The position numbers were made by a program, and so were the translations under genes. From the NCBI RefSeq assembly GCF_014192915.1, contig NZ_JACHYN010000013.1, forward strand, positions 124,001 to 188,000: DNA of 64,000 nucleotides, read 5' to 3'. The stretch is from Azospirillum sp. OGB3 (GTDB taxonomy: Bacteria > Pseudomonadota > Alphaproteobacteria > Azospirillales > Azospirillaceae). The notes below the pieces were generated by a model. That model was given only the letters and a program-made list of their open reading frames with translations. It did no database searches and was not told where the DNA came from. Positions 1 through 8,979 of the stretch are shown piece after piece (position 1 is the stretch's first letter; every line of letters begins with the position of its first letter).

Positions 1-279
1 CTGATCGCCACGCCGATCAAGGAGAAGGGCTACGGCACGACCAACTACACCAGCTACTCCGACCCGGAGCTGGATGGGATGCTGGACACCGCGCTGGCGA
101 CGGTGGACGACGCGAAGCGGGAGAAACTGCTCCAGGCCGCGGTGAAACGGGCGGTGGACGCCGACATCATCATCCCCCTGCATTACGAGGTGACGGTCTG
201 GGCGATGAAGAAGGGGCTGAGCTACGAACCGCGCGCCGACCAGTACACGCTGGCCCAGAAGGTGACCCCCGCGAAGTGA
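1..279 (+). CDS. ABC transporter substrate-binding protein, C-terminal fragment
   Basis: This is the 3' end of a gene that starts before the window; 92 codons are visible, open from base 1 to a TGA at 277-279. The sequence (a segment with NYTSYSDPELD, then a helix, then ADIIIPLHYEVTVWAMKKG) resembles the C-terminal lobe of family 5 periplasmic binding proteins for peptides (DppA/OppA type). This assignment is supported mainly by context: two DppB/DppC-like permeases and two DppD/DppF-like ATPases follow on the same strand. The protein would be periplasmic and deliver substrate to them. A palindromic repeat separates it from the first permease. The N-terminus and signal peptide lie outside the window. 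Confidence 0.75.
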   Translation: MIATPIKEKGYGTTNYTSYSDPELDGMLDTALATVDDAKREKLLQAAVKRAVDADIIIPLHYEVTVWAMKKGLSYEPRADQYTLAQKVTPAK

Positions 280-287
280 GCGTTCAT

Positions 288-429
288 TCCCTCTCCCGCC
301 CCGGGAGAGGGTGCCCGCGCAGCGGGCGGGTGAGGGTCGTGCGAGGATCAGCACCCTTATCCTTGGCTTTACCCTCACCCTCCCGCCGCCATGCGGCGGG
401 CCCCTCCCTCTCCCGGGACGGGAGAGGGA
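288..429. repeat. Dispersed palindromic repeat, copy 1
   Basis: The gap between the binding protein and first permease is filled by a repeat with a hairpin at each end (CCCTCTCCCG...CGGGAGAGGG) and an inner pair of arms ending in GTGAGGGTC and TACCCTCACCC. The centre contains GATCAGCA and CTTGGCTTT. Related copies lie near 19457, 24197 and 59552. As RNA it would fold into a multi-stem structure between the binding-protein and permease cistrons, where it could dampen expression of the distal genes or stabilise the upstream transcript; that role is inference. Confidence 0.85.
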
Positions 430-468
430 GCCTACTCCTACCCGTCACACCCGTGGGGTAAAGGCGCC

Positions 469-1446
469 ATGCTTGTCTTCATCCTCCGGCGGCTGGCGCA
501 GAGCGCGGTCGTCGTGGTGGCGATGTCGGTGCTGGTCTTCGCCGGCATCTTCGCCATCGGCAACCCCATCGACGTGCTCATCAGCCCCGAGGCCGACGAG
601 ATCGAACGCGCCGCCGCCATCGCGCGGCTGGGGCTCGACAAGCCCATGCACGAGCAGTTCATCCGCTTCGTGGACAGCGCGCTCGGCGGCGACCTCGGCA
701 CCAGCTTCGTGCATGGGGTGCCGGCGCTCGGCCTTGTCCTCCAGCGCTTCCCGGCGACGCTGGAGCTGGCGCTCTGCGCCATGCTGGTGGCGGTGGTGCT
801 GGGCATCCCCCTGGGCCTCTGGGCCGGGCTGAAGCCGGACAGCCTGGCCGGGCGCGTCATCATGACCGGCTCGATCCTCGGCTTCTCGCTGCCCACCTTC
901 TGGGTGGGGATGATGCTCATCATGGCCTTCGCGGTGACTCTCGGCTGGCTGCCGGCCGGCGGGCGCGGCGAGACGGCGAGCCTGCTCGGCGTGCAGTGGA
1001 GTTTCCTGACCGCCGACGGGCTGGCCCATCTGATCCTGCCCGCCGTCAATCTGGCCCTGTTCAAGCTGTCGCTGGTCATCCGTCTGGCCCGCGCCGGCAC
1101 GCGGGAGGTCGCCTTGCAGGACTATGTGAAGTTCGCCCGCGCCAAGGGGCTGGCGCCCGCGCGCATCGTCGGGGTGCACATCCTGAAGAACATCATGATC
1201 CCGGTGGTCACCGTCCTCGGGCTGGAGCTGGGCAGCGTCATCGCCTTCTCGGTGGTCACGGAATCGGTCTTCGCCTGGCCGGGCATGGGCAAGCTGCTGA
1301 TCGACAGCATCCTCCAGCTCGACCGGCCGGTGGTGATCGCCTACCTGCTGGTGACGGTGCTGCTGTTCGTGGTCATCAACCTGATCGTCGATCTGGTCTA
1401 TTCGGTGCTCGACCCGCGAATCCGGCTGGGCGGAGGACGGGCATGA
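469..1446 (+). CDS. Dipeptide/oligopeptide ABC transporter permease (DppB type)
   Basis: This 325-residue inner-membrane protein forms one half of the channel of a peptide-type ABC importer. It opens with MLVFILRRLAQS, the usual DppB/OppB N-terminus, followed by a first hydrophobic segment at about residues 10-30, a periplasmic loop and several more membrane segments. The cytoplasmic coupling (EAA) loop is visible as DYVKFARAKGLAP near residues 220-235. I chose the ATG at 469 because it gives the family's normal start and length; an upstream in-frame ATG at 391 lies inside the repeat. Its TGA overlaps the next ATG (ATGA), so the two permeases are probably translationally coupled. The substrate cannot be told from the permease. 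Confidence 0.9.
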   Translation: MLVFILRRLAQSAVVVVAMSVLVFAGIFAIGNPIDVLISPEADEIERAAAIARLGLDKPMHEQFIRFVDSALGGDLGTSFVHGVPALGLVLQRFPATLELALCAMLVAVVLGIPLGLWAGLKPDSLAGRVIMTGSILGFSLPTFWVGMMLIMAFAVTLGWLPAGGRGETASLLGVQWSFLTADGLAHLILPAVNLALFKLSLVIRLARAGTREVALQDYVKFARAKGLAPARIVGVHILKNIMIPVVTVLGLELGSVIAFSVVTESVFAWPGMGKLLIDSILQLDRPVVIAYLLVTVLLFVVINLIVDLVYSVLDPRIRLGGGRA

Positions 1447-2345
1447 GCAGCGTTACGGCCAGGGCTCCCGCGGTCGAGACGCCTTTCCTGCGGCTGGCGC
1501 GGGACTTCGCGCGGTCGCGCACGGCGCTGGCCGGGCTGGCGGTGCTGGTGCTGATCGTGCTGGCCGCCCTGTTCGCCCGCTGGGTGGTGCCGCAGGACCC
1601 CTACGATCTCGCGCAACTGGACATCCTCGACGGCATGATGGCGCCGGGGTCGCTGGGCGGCGGCGGCTGGACCTATTGGCTGGGCACCGACGACCAGGGG
1701 CGCGACATGCTGTCGGCCATCGTCTTCGGCCTGCGCACCAGCCTGCTGGTCGGGGTGGTCGCCACGCTGATCGCGCTGGCCGTCGGCGTGGCGGTCGGGC
1801 TGCTCGCCGCCTATGCGGGGGACCGGGTGGACGGGCTGATCATGCGGCTGGTCGACATCCAGCTCTCCTTCCCGGCCATCCTGATCGCGCTGATCCTGCT
1901 GGCCCTGCTGGGGAAGGGCGTGGACAAGGTCATCGTCGCGCTGGCCGCCGTGCAGTGGGCCTACTACGCGCGCACCATCCGCGGCTCCGCCCTGGTGGAA
2001 CGGCGCAAGGAGTACATCGAGGCCGCGCAATGCCTTGCCCTGCCCCACCGGCGGATCATGATGCGCCACCTGCTGCCCAACTGCCTGCCGCCGCTGATCG
2101 TCGTGGCGACGGTGCAGGTCGCCCACGCCATCGCGCTGGAGGCGACGCTGAGCTTCCTTGGCGTCGGCGTGCCGGTGACCCAGCCGTCGCTGGGGATGCT
2201 GATCGCGTCGGGCTACCAGTACATGCTCTCAGGCGATTACTGGGTCAGCCTGTTCCCCGGCCTCGCCCTGCTGGTCACCATCGTGGCGATCAATCTGGTG
2301 GGGGACCGGCTGCGCGACGTCCTCAACCCCCGCCTGAATCATTGA
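1443..2345 (+). CDS. Dipeptide/oligopeptide ABC transporter permease (DppC type)
   Basis: This 300-residue protein is the second membrane subunit of the importer. It has the DppC layout: a cytoplasmic N-terminal stretch, a first membrane helix at about residues 28-48, the conserved segment WLGTDDQGRDM near residue 80, then a block of membrane helices holding the EAA loop (EYIEAAQCLALPHRRIMMRH, around residues 188-207). DDQGRD is a family hallmark that follows the first periplasmic loop. The start ATG overlaps the stop of the preceding permease by four bases. The next gene begins 13 bases after its stop, with a GAGAGGGGG ribosome-binding sequence between. Confidence 0.92.
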   Translation: MSSVTARAPAVETPFLRLARDFARSRTALAGLAVLVLIVLAALFARWVVPQDPYDLAQLDILDGMMAPGSLGGGGWTYWLGTDDQGRDMLSAIVFGLRTSLLVGVVATLIALAVGVAVGLLAAYAGDRVDGLIMRLVDIQLSFPAILIALILLALLGKGVDKVIVALAAVQWAYYARTIRGSALVERRKEYIEAAQCLALPHRRIMMRHLLPNCLPPLIVVATVQVAHAIALEATLSFLGVGVPVTQPSLGMLIASGYQYMLSGDYWVSLFPGLALLVTIVAINLVGDRLRDVLNPRLNH

Positions 2346-2358
2346 GAGGGGGCACGCG

Positions 2359-3344
2359 ATGACCGAACCCCTGCTGCGCGTGGACGGGCTGAGGACCCAT
2401 TTCCTCACCCGCGCCGGCACCGTGAAGGCGGTGGACGGGGTCGACCTGCGGCTCGACCGCGGCGAGATCCTCGGACTGGTCGGCGAGTCCGGCTCGGGCA
2501 AGTCGGTGACCGGGCAATCCATCCTCGGCCTCGTCGATCCGCCGGGGCGGGTGGTCGGCGGGCGGGTGCTGTTCCAGGGCGAGGATCTGGTGGGCGCCGG
2601 GGAGAAGCGGCTGCGCGCCATCCGAGGACGGCGCATCGCCATGATCTTCCAGGACCCGATGATGACGCTGAACCCGGTGCTGAGCATCGGCACGCAGATG
2701 GTCGAGGCCGTGCGGGCCCATGAGAAGGTCAGCCGGGCGGAGGCGTGGGAGCGCTCGCGCCGGGCGCTGGCCCGCGTCGGCATCGCCTCGCCCGACGAGC
2801 GGCTGGCGTCCTACCCGCACCAGTTTTCCGGCGGCATGCGCCAGCGCGTCGCCATCGCCATCGCCCTCCTCCACTCCCCCGACCTGATCATCGCCGACGA
2901 GCCGACCACCGCGCTCGACGTCACCATCCAGGCGCAAATCCTGTTCGAGGTGCAAAAGCTCTGCCGCGAGACGGGGACGGCGCTGATCTGGGTGACCCAT
3001 GACCTCGCCGTCGTCTCGGCGCTGGCCGACCGGGTGGCGGTGATGTACGCCGGCCGGGTGGTGGAAACCGGGACGGTGGCCGAGATCATCGGCAACCCGC
3101 GCCACCCCTACACCCGCGGCCTGCTGGAATCGGTGCCCAGCCGCAACCGGCGCGGCGTGCCGCTGCGCTCCATCCCCGGCATGACGCCCTCCGTCCTCGA
3201 CCTGCCGGAGGGCTGCGCCTTCCGCCCGCGCTGCGACCGGTCCAGCGGAGCCTGCACCGTCATGCCGGAGTTGACGGGAGAGCGCGAGAACCGCGCTTGG
3301 CGCTGCTGGAACCCCGTCGCGGCCGAAGCCCGGGGAGACGCCGC

Positions 3345-3348
<4 letters not shown>
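2359..3348 (+). CDS. Peptide ABC transporter ATPase (DppD type)
   Basis: This 329-residue cytoplasmic ATPase powers the importer. Visible motifs are Walker A GESGSGKS at residues 42-49, the Q-loop in IFQDPMMTLNP (Q98), the signature FSGGMRQR at 156-163 and Walker B LIIADEP from 176. The C-terminal extension carries GCAFRPRCDRSSGAC, the cysteine-rich tail typical of the oligopeptide/dipeptide subfamily, where related proteins bind an iron-sulfur cluster. It pairs with the second ATPase just downstream as a DppD/DppF heterodimer. The gene ends in an ATGA overlap with that second ATPase gene. Confidence 0.93.
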
Positions 3349-4348
<1,000 letters not shown>

Positions 4349-4352
<4 letters not shown>

Positions 4353-5545
4353 TGCCCTCACCCGATCCCGCCGGCCCATCCGCGTGCAGCCCGCGCACGC
4401 TGGAGCTGCTGCGCGACCTGATCGCCTTCGACACGACCAGCCGCAACTCCAACCTCGACCTGATCCACTACATCCGCGACCATCTGGCGGCGCTGGGGGT
4501 GTCCAGCACGCTGGTGTTCAACGAGGAGCGGACCAAGGCCAACCTCTACGCCACCATCGGCCCGATGGACCGCGGCGGCGTCTGCCTGTCCGGCCACACC
4601 GACGTGGTGCCGGTGGACGACCAGGACTGGTCCAGCGATCCCTTCACCCTGACCGAGCGTGACGGCAAGCTGTTCGGGCGCGGCACGGCGGACATGAAGG
4701 GCTTCATCGCGGCGGCGTTGGCCATGGCGCCGGATTTCCTGGCCGCCAACCTGACGACGCCGGTCCATTACGCCTTCTCCTACGACGAGGAGCTGGGCTG
4801 CCTCGGCGTACCCGGCCTGCTGACCCAGCTCGCCGGGATGGCGGTCAAGCCGCGCCTGTGCATCGTCGGGGAGCCGACGCGGATGCGGGTGATCGTCGGC
4901 CACAAGGGCAAGGTGGCGCTGCGCTGCCGCGTCCACGGCCACGCCTGCCACTCCTCGCTCGCTCCGCAGGGGGTGAACGCCGTGGAATATGCGGCGGAGC
5001 TGGTGTCCTTCCTGCGCGGCATGGGCCGCCGCTTCGCCGAGCAGGGGCCGTTCGATTACGATTACGACGTGCCCTACACCACGGTGCACACCGGGGTGAT
5101 GGAGGGCGGCACCGCCCGCAACATCGTCCCCTCCGACGCCTCCTTCGAGTTCGAGATCCGCCATCTCGCCGACCACCCCGTGGCGCCAATGCTGAAGGAG
5201 CTGCGGGATTTCGCCCGGACGCTGGAGCCGGAGATGCGCGCCGTCCGCCCCGACGCCGGCTTCTCTTGGGAGACCCTGTCGGACAGCCCGGCGCTCGACA
5301 CCCCGCCGGACTCGGAGGAGGTGACTCTGGTCAAGAACCTCGCGGAGCAGAACGGCCACGGCAAGGTGGCCTTCGGCACGGAGGGCGCGCTGTTCACCAG
5401 CATCGCCAACATCCCGGCCGTGGTCTGCGGCCCCGGCGACATCGAGCAGGCCCACAAGCCCGACGAGTATGTGGAGCTGAGCGAGCTCGCCCGCGCCGAG
5501 CGCTTCCTGCACCGGCTGAGGGATGCCGCGAAGAAGGGGCTGTAA
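4349..5545 (+). CDS. argE: Acetylornithine deacetylase (M20 family, ArgE type)
   Basis: This 398-residue cytoplasmic metallohydrolase would remove the acetyl group from N2-acetylornithine to give ornithine in arginine synthesis. Metal-binding motifs of the M20 family are present: SGHTDVVPV (H83, D85), RGTADMKG (D115) and the catalytic Glu pair in SYDEELG (147-148). Length matches the alphaproteobacterial ArgE subtype. The start overlaps the ATPase stop (ATGA); a second Met follows immediately, so the start could be 4349 or 4352. Coupling to a peptide importer makes a role on an imported N-acyl amino acid or dipeptide possible instead; M20 enzymes are hard to tell apart by sequence. A strong terminator follows. 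Confidence 0.82.
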
Positions 5546-5565
5546 CAAACAGGGCTTTAACGCGG

Positions 5566-5598
5566 AAGGGCCGGAGCGTTGCCGCTCCGGCCCTTTTT
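5566..5598 (+). terminator. Rho-independent terminator after argE
   Basis: A perfect 13-base-pair stem (AAGGGCCGGAGCG / CGCTCCGGCCCTT) with a four-base loop TTGC is followed by a T run. It closes the peptide-transporter/argE transcript 20 bases after the stop. The leading AA gives it some function on the other strand too, where the short gene at 5629-5886 ends. Confidence 0.92.
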
Positions 5599-5628
5599 AA
5601 CTGTCCGTAGACCGTTGCGCTTCGCCGG

Positions 5629-5886
5629 TCAGTGGACCTCCACGCTGACGATGGCCGGCAGGGTGCGCAGGAAGTCGGCACCCGTGTCGGTCGCCTCGAC
5701 GACGAGGTGACCGCAGCGGTCGTGCCCGCGCAGGCGGGCCTCCGCGCCCATGCCGGCGGTGCGCAGCACCTCCGACAGGTCGGACACCGCGGTGCGGACC
5801 CAGGCCCGATGCTCGGCCAAGCTCTTGTACGCCGTTGCTTCCGAGTGATTCAGGGTAACGGTAAAGGTGTGCAGCTCGATGGTCAT
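5629..5886 (-). CDS. Short conserved-looking protein of unknown function (85 aa)
   Basis: I do not recognise this protein. It is 85 residues, starts MTIELHTFTVTL and ends IVSVEVH; it alternates short beta-like stretches (LHTFTVTLN, HLVVEAT, AIVSVEV) with a central helix (HRAWVRTAVSDLSEVLRTAGM), suggesting a small alpha/beta domain. There is no signal peptide or membrane segment. The start at 5886 is supported by an upstream GGAGCTCTT sequence, and codon use is typical GC-rich coding. It converges with the argE transcript and has a 335-base gap behind it, so it is probably transcribed alone. The reading frame stays open far upstream, but that part overlaps the SDR gene in another frame and is not coding. 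Confidence 0.6.
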   Translation of the reverse strand: MTIELHTFTVTLNHSEATAYKSLAEHRAWVRTAVSDLSEVLRTAGMGAEARLRGHDRCGHLVVEATDTGADFLRTLPAIVSVEVH

Positions 5887-6221
5887 AAGAGCTCCGGAAT
5901 GAACCGATTGTTCTGGGACAAGCTCAGTGTTTGACGCTGTTCGAGCATCCGCTCCGCCCCAACCGGACGGTGTGTGACAACAAGCTGGAAAGGGACGTGC
6001 GGACACTTGCCGGTTGGCGGATTGAATCCGGGGATCAGCCGATCGGCGAAAAGGGTCCCTTTCGATTTGGGGAGCAAACAAACCGCAGTGTAATCGAAAT
6101 CGGCGGCCGATGCTTGTGATATCGTGGGAACGCTGATCTGCGCCAAGAGCGTTCACGGGACGCAAAAGGGGTAGCCGCGGGCACGCCCTCCACGGCGCTC
6201 CACGGCTTCGTCGGTCCACCC
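5887..6221. other. 335-base intergenic region, no gene seen
   Basis: This stretch lies between the 85-residue protein and the end of the SDR gene, both on the minus strand. Base composition is visibly lower in GC than the flanking genes (for example TTTCGATTTGGGGAGCAAAC). Short open frames exist on both strands but lack a convincing ribosome-binding site, codon bias or recognisable sequence. It probably carries the promoter of the short minus-strand gene. I found no tRNA-like or riboswitch-like fold by eye. Confidence 0.5.
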
Positions 6222-7049
6222 TCAATCCAGGAAGATGTCCGGCGCCAGCGGGGCGCCCGGCTTGACCGCGTAGGGCTCCAGGTCGGTGACGCCCTCCTCC
6301 GCCAGCACCTCGTCGTCGATGAAGAAGTGTCCGGTGCAGGTCCTGGCGTCGCGGGTCAGGATGGCGTGGGCGGCGTCGGCCAGGATCTCCGGCTTGCGGC
6401 AATTGTCGAACTCGGCAGCGCCCTTCAGCATGGCGATGGCCGCCGTGCCGATGATGGTGCGCGGCCACAGGGAGTTCACGGCGACCTTGCCGCGGAACTC
6501 GGCGCTCATGCCCAGCGTGCACAGGCTCATCGCGTATTTGGCGATGGTGTAGGCGGTGTGGTGCTGGAACCAGCGCGGGTTCATATTCAGCGGCGGCGAC
6601 AGGGTCAGGATGTGCGGGTTCGAAGCCTTCAGCAGATGCGGCAGGCAGGCCTGGGCGCAGGCGAAGGTGCCTCGCCCGTTGACCCCCATCATCAGATCCC
6701 AGCGCTTCAGCGGGGTGTCCAGCGTGCCGGTCAGGCTGATCGCGCTGGCGTTGTTGACCAGGATGTCGATTCCGCCGAACGCCTCCACCGTGCGGGCCAC
6801 CGCCTCGGCCACTTGGGCGTCGTCGCGGATGTCGCAGAGGATCGGCAGCGCCTTGCCGCCGACGGCCTCGACCTCCTCCGCCGCGGAGAAGATGGTTCCG
6901 GGCAGCTTGGGGTGCGGCTCCGACGTCTTGGCGGCGATCACGACATTGGCGCCGTCGCGGGCGGCGCGCAGCGCGATCGCCTTGCCGATGCCCCGGCTGG
7001 CGCCGGTGATGAACAGGGTCTTGCCCTTCAGCGTGCGCGCGTCCGTCAT
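6222..7049 (-). CDS. SDR-family NAD(P)-dependent oxidoreductase (HSDL2-like)
   Basis: This 275-residue protein is a classical short-chain dehydrogenase. The Rossmann glycine motif TGASRGIG lies at residues 15-22, NNAS (structural Asn) near 99-102, and the catalytic Tyr-Lys pair in YTIAKY near 172-177, preceded by TLSPP. The long segment KTSEPHPKLPGT after the second beta strand, together with the carboxyl end, is characteristic of the HSDL2-like group found in bacteria and peroxisomes, whose substrate is unsettled. I chose the ATG at 7049 because GGGAGGGAAG sits directly upstream; an earlier in-frame start would add 20 unconserved-looking residues. It is divergent from the gene at 7220. Confidence 0.85.
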   Translation of the reverse strand: MTDARTLKGKTLFITGASRGIGKAIALRAARDGANVVIAAKTSEPHPKLPGTIFSAAEEVEAVGGKALPILCDIRDDAQVAEAVARTVEAFGGIDILVNNASAISLTGTLDTPLKRWDLMMGVNGRGTFACAQACLPHLLKASNPHILTLSPPLNMNPRWFQHHTAYTIAKYAMSLCTLGMSAEFRGKVAVNSLWPRTIIGTAAIAMLKGAAEFDNCRKPEILADAAHAILTRDARTCTGHFFIDDEVLAEEGVTDLEPYAVKPGAPLAPDIFLD

Positions 7050-7130
7050 GTCGCTTCCCTCCCCTTGGTTCTTCGGCCGCTGCCGGCCGGTTGCCGAGGA
7101 TGCTAGCACACATCCCCGGGGCGCCGTCTA

Positions 7131-7165
7131 GACGCAAGCGTCATACAATTGACCTATGCGTCAAT
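7131..7165. promoter_or_regulatory. Cluster of dyads in the divergent SDR / 7220 intergenic region
   Basis: Two inverted repeats lie nearly side by side: GACGC-AA-GCGTC at 7131-7142 and ATTGAC-CTATGC-GTCAAT at 7148-7165. The sequence CCGTCTAGAC also occurs twice, just before and just after them. This is the only non-coding DNA between two divergent genes, so it is a plausible operator region. The regulator is unknown. Confidence 0.45.
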
Positions 7166-7219
7166 GCACCCTCCCCGTCTAGACTGCGCTCGCCCCCTTT
7201 CGCTTGGGAGTTCCGGCCG

Positions 7220-7954
7220 GTGCGCCGTCTTGCCCTTGCCCTCGCGTTGATCCTCGGTTCCGTGCCCGCCTTCGCGCAGGCGGTGGCGCAGCACCTGTTC
7301 TTCGAAGCCGTGCCTGCGGACGCCCCGCCCAACATGTCCTACGAAGCGCGGCTGCGCCTGACCGAGCGCGCCCGGACCGAGCTGTTGCCGGCCATCCTCG
7401 ACGCCGCCGGCCTGGAGGGAGCGGGCGCGGTGGCCGACCTGCGGATGGGCGGCTACCGGCTCCGGACCAACCCGTCTCTCCACCTGACCCTGCGGCTGGA
7501 GGACACGCCCGCCGACCGGCTGGCCGGGGCCATCGCCTGGAGCTTCTCGCAGGAGAGCGTCCTGGTGACGGATTTCGACAGCGCGGACGGCGCCACCGGC
7601 TACGCCCTGGTCCGCTTTCCCGCGGGCAGCCTGACGCCGGACCGCGCCCAGCGCTTCTTCCTCGCCGCCGCGGCGGAGCATGAGGGGCTGGGCGGCGGCT
7701 ACACCGCCTTCGGCGACACGCTGCTGTTCCTGAATCTGCGCGACGATGATGGAAAGCCCTACAGCGGCTTGCCCGACGACGCCTTCACGGAGCTCCTGCG
7801 CCGTGCCACCGACGCCTTCCCCGGCGCGGTCCTGGCCGCGACCGGACGCGCCGACGCGCGACTCATCCTCCAGCCGCCCCAGCCCGATCGCCTTGCCCTA
7901 GCCCCGCTGCGGGCGCGGCACACGGCGCTGGTTTCCGAAATCCTGAATCCCTGA
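7220..7954 (+). CDS. Secreted protein of unknown function (244 aa)
   Basis: I do not recognise the family. With a GTG start at 7220 the protein begins with RRLALALALILGSVPAFA, a clean signal peptide cleaved after AFA (about residue 18), so the mature protein is periplasmic or secreted. An in-frame ATG at 7091 would put about 43 unlikely residues ahead of the signal. The mature part is an alpha/beta sequence with no obvious cysteines or catalytic motif; a segment near residues 80-95 (PSLHLTLRLEDTPADRLAGA) and a later stretch LLFLNLRDDDGKPY look like structured core. The BMP-type binding protein starts 24 bases after its stop, so the two are likely co-transcribed and may act together. Confidence 0.65.
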   Translation: MRRLALALALILGSVPAFAQAVAQHLFFEAVPADAPPNMSYEARLRLTERARTELLPAILDAAGLEGAGAVADLRMGGYRLRTNPSLHLTLRLEDTPADRLAGAIAWSFSQESVLVTDFDSADGATGYALVRFPAGSLTPDRAQRFFLAAAAEHEGLGGGYTAFGDTLLFLNLRDDDGKPYSGLPDDAFTELLRRATDAFPGAVLAATGRADARLILQPPQPDRLALAPLRARHTALVSEILNP

Positions 7955-7978
7955 AACCCTGACCGCCGAGCCCGCCCG

Positions 7979-8971
7979 ATGACGACCCATCTCTCCCGCC
8001 GTTCCGTTCTGGCGCTGGGCGCCGCCGGCCTCGCCACGCTCGCCGCTCCGGCGCGGGCGCAGGACTTCGCGCCGGGACTGCTCTACGCGGTCGGGCAGAA
8101 GTTCGACAAGAGCTTCAACGAGGGCGCCTTCACCGGGGCGGAGCGGTTCAGGGAGGCCACCGGCGTCGCTTACCGCGACTATCTGCCGGCCAGCACGGCG
8201 CAGTTCGATCAGGCGGTGGCCGCCCTGCTCCGCCGCGGCGTGACCGACCTCGCGCTGATCGGCTTCTACTACGCCGCCCCGCTCGCCAGCCTCGCGCCGA
8301 AACACCCCGCCGTCCGCTTCACCCTCGTCGACGCGGTGGTGGAGGCGCCGAACGTCCAGTCCGTGACCTTCAAGGAGCAGGAGGGGTCCTTCCTCGTCGG
8401 CATGCTGGCAGCCATGGCCTCGCGGACCGGGACCGTCGGCTTCATCGGGGCCCTGGACATCCCGCTGATCCGCAAATTCATCGCCGGCTTCCAGCAGGGC
8501 GCCCGCTACGCCCGGCCGGACGTCGGCCTGCTGGTCAATTTCGTCGGCTCCACCCCCGCCGCCTTCAACGACCCGACCACCGGGGCGGAGGTGGCCAAGG
8601 CCCAGTTCCAGCGCGGCGCCGACGTGGTGTTCGCCGGGGCCGGCGTCTCCAACTTCGGCATTTTCGCGGCCGCCAAGGACGGCGGGCGCCTCGCCATCGG
8701 GGTGGACAGCAACCAGAACCACCTCTACCCTGGCACCATCCTGACCTCGATGCTCAAGCGGGTGGATCTGGCGGTGGAGCGCGCCTTCGCGGAGGGGCGC
8801 AGCGGCGCCTGGACGCCTGGCCCGCGCGCCCTCGGGCTGGCCGAGCGCGGCGTCGACTACGCGCTGGACGACAACAACCGCGCGCTGGTCACCCCCGCCA
8901 TGAAGGACCGGCTGGAGGAGGCGCGCGCGGCCATCATCCAGGGCCGTATCCGGGTGGCGGACGCCGTGTAG
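7979..8971 (+). CDS. BMP-family ABC transporter substrate-binding protein
   Basis: This 330-residue periplasmic protein belongs to the basic membrane protein (BMP/Med) family, which binds nucleosides or purine-like ligands. An N-terminal export signal with adjacent arginines (SRRSVLALGAAG) ends at about ARA (residue 27), reminiscent of a Tat signal. Family features are the opening GLLYAVGQKFDKSFNEGAF, the core VTFKEQEGSFLVGMLAA, then TGTVGFIGALD and a hinge segment IGVDSNQNHLYPG. No permease or ATPase for it is present in the window. It follows the unknown secreted protein at 24 bases and may share its promoter. Confidence 0.85.
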   Translation: MTTHLSRRSVLALGAAGLATLAAPARAQDFAPGLLYAVGQKFDKSFNEGAFTGAERFREATGVAYRDYLPASTAQFDQAVAALLRRGVTDLALIGFYYAAPLASLAPKHPAVRFTLVDAVVEAPNVQSVTFKEQEGSFLVGMLAAMASRTGTVGFIGALDIPLIRKFIAGFQQGARYARPDVGLLVNFVGSTPAAFNDPTTGAEVAKAQFQRGADVVFAGAGVSNFGIFAAAKDGGRLAIGVDSNQNHLYPGTILTSMLKRVDLAVERAFAEGRSGAWTPGPRALGLAERGVDYALDDNNRALVTPAMKDRLEEARAAIIQGRIRVADAV

Positions 8972-8979
8972 GCGCCCAT

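Noticed and set aside
5883..6146. Minus-strand 87-codon frame in the gap before the SDR gene
   Set aside because: It overlaps the start of the 85-residue gene, has no ribosome-binding site and shows no codon bias.
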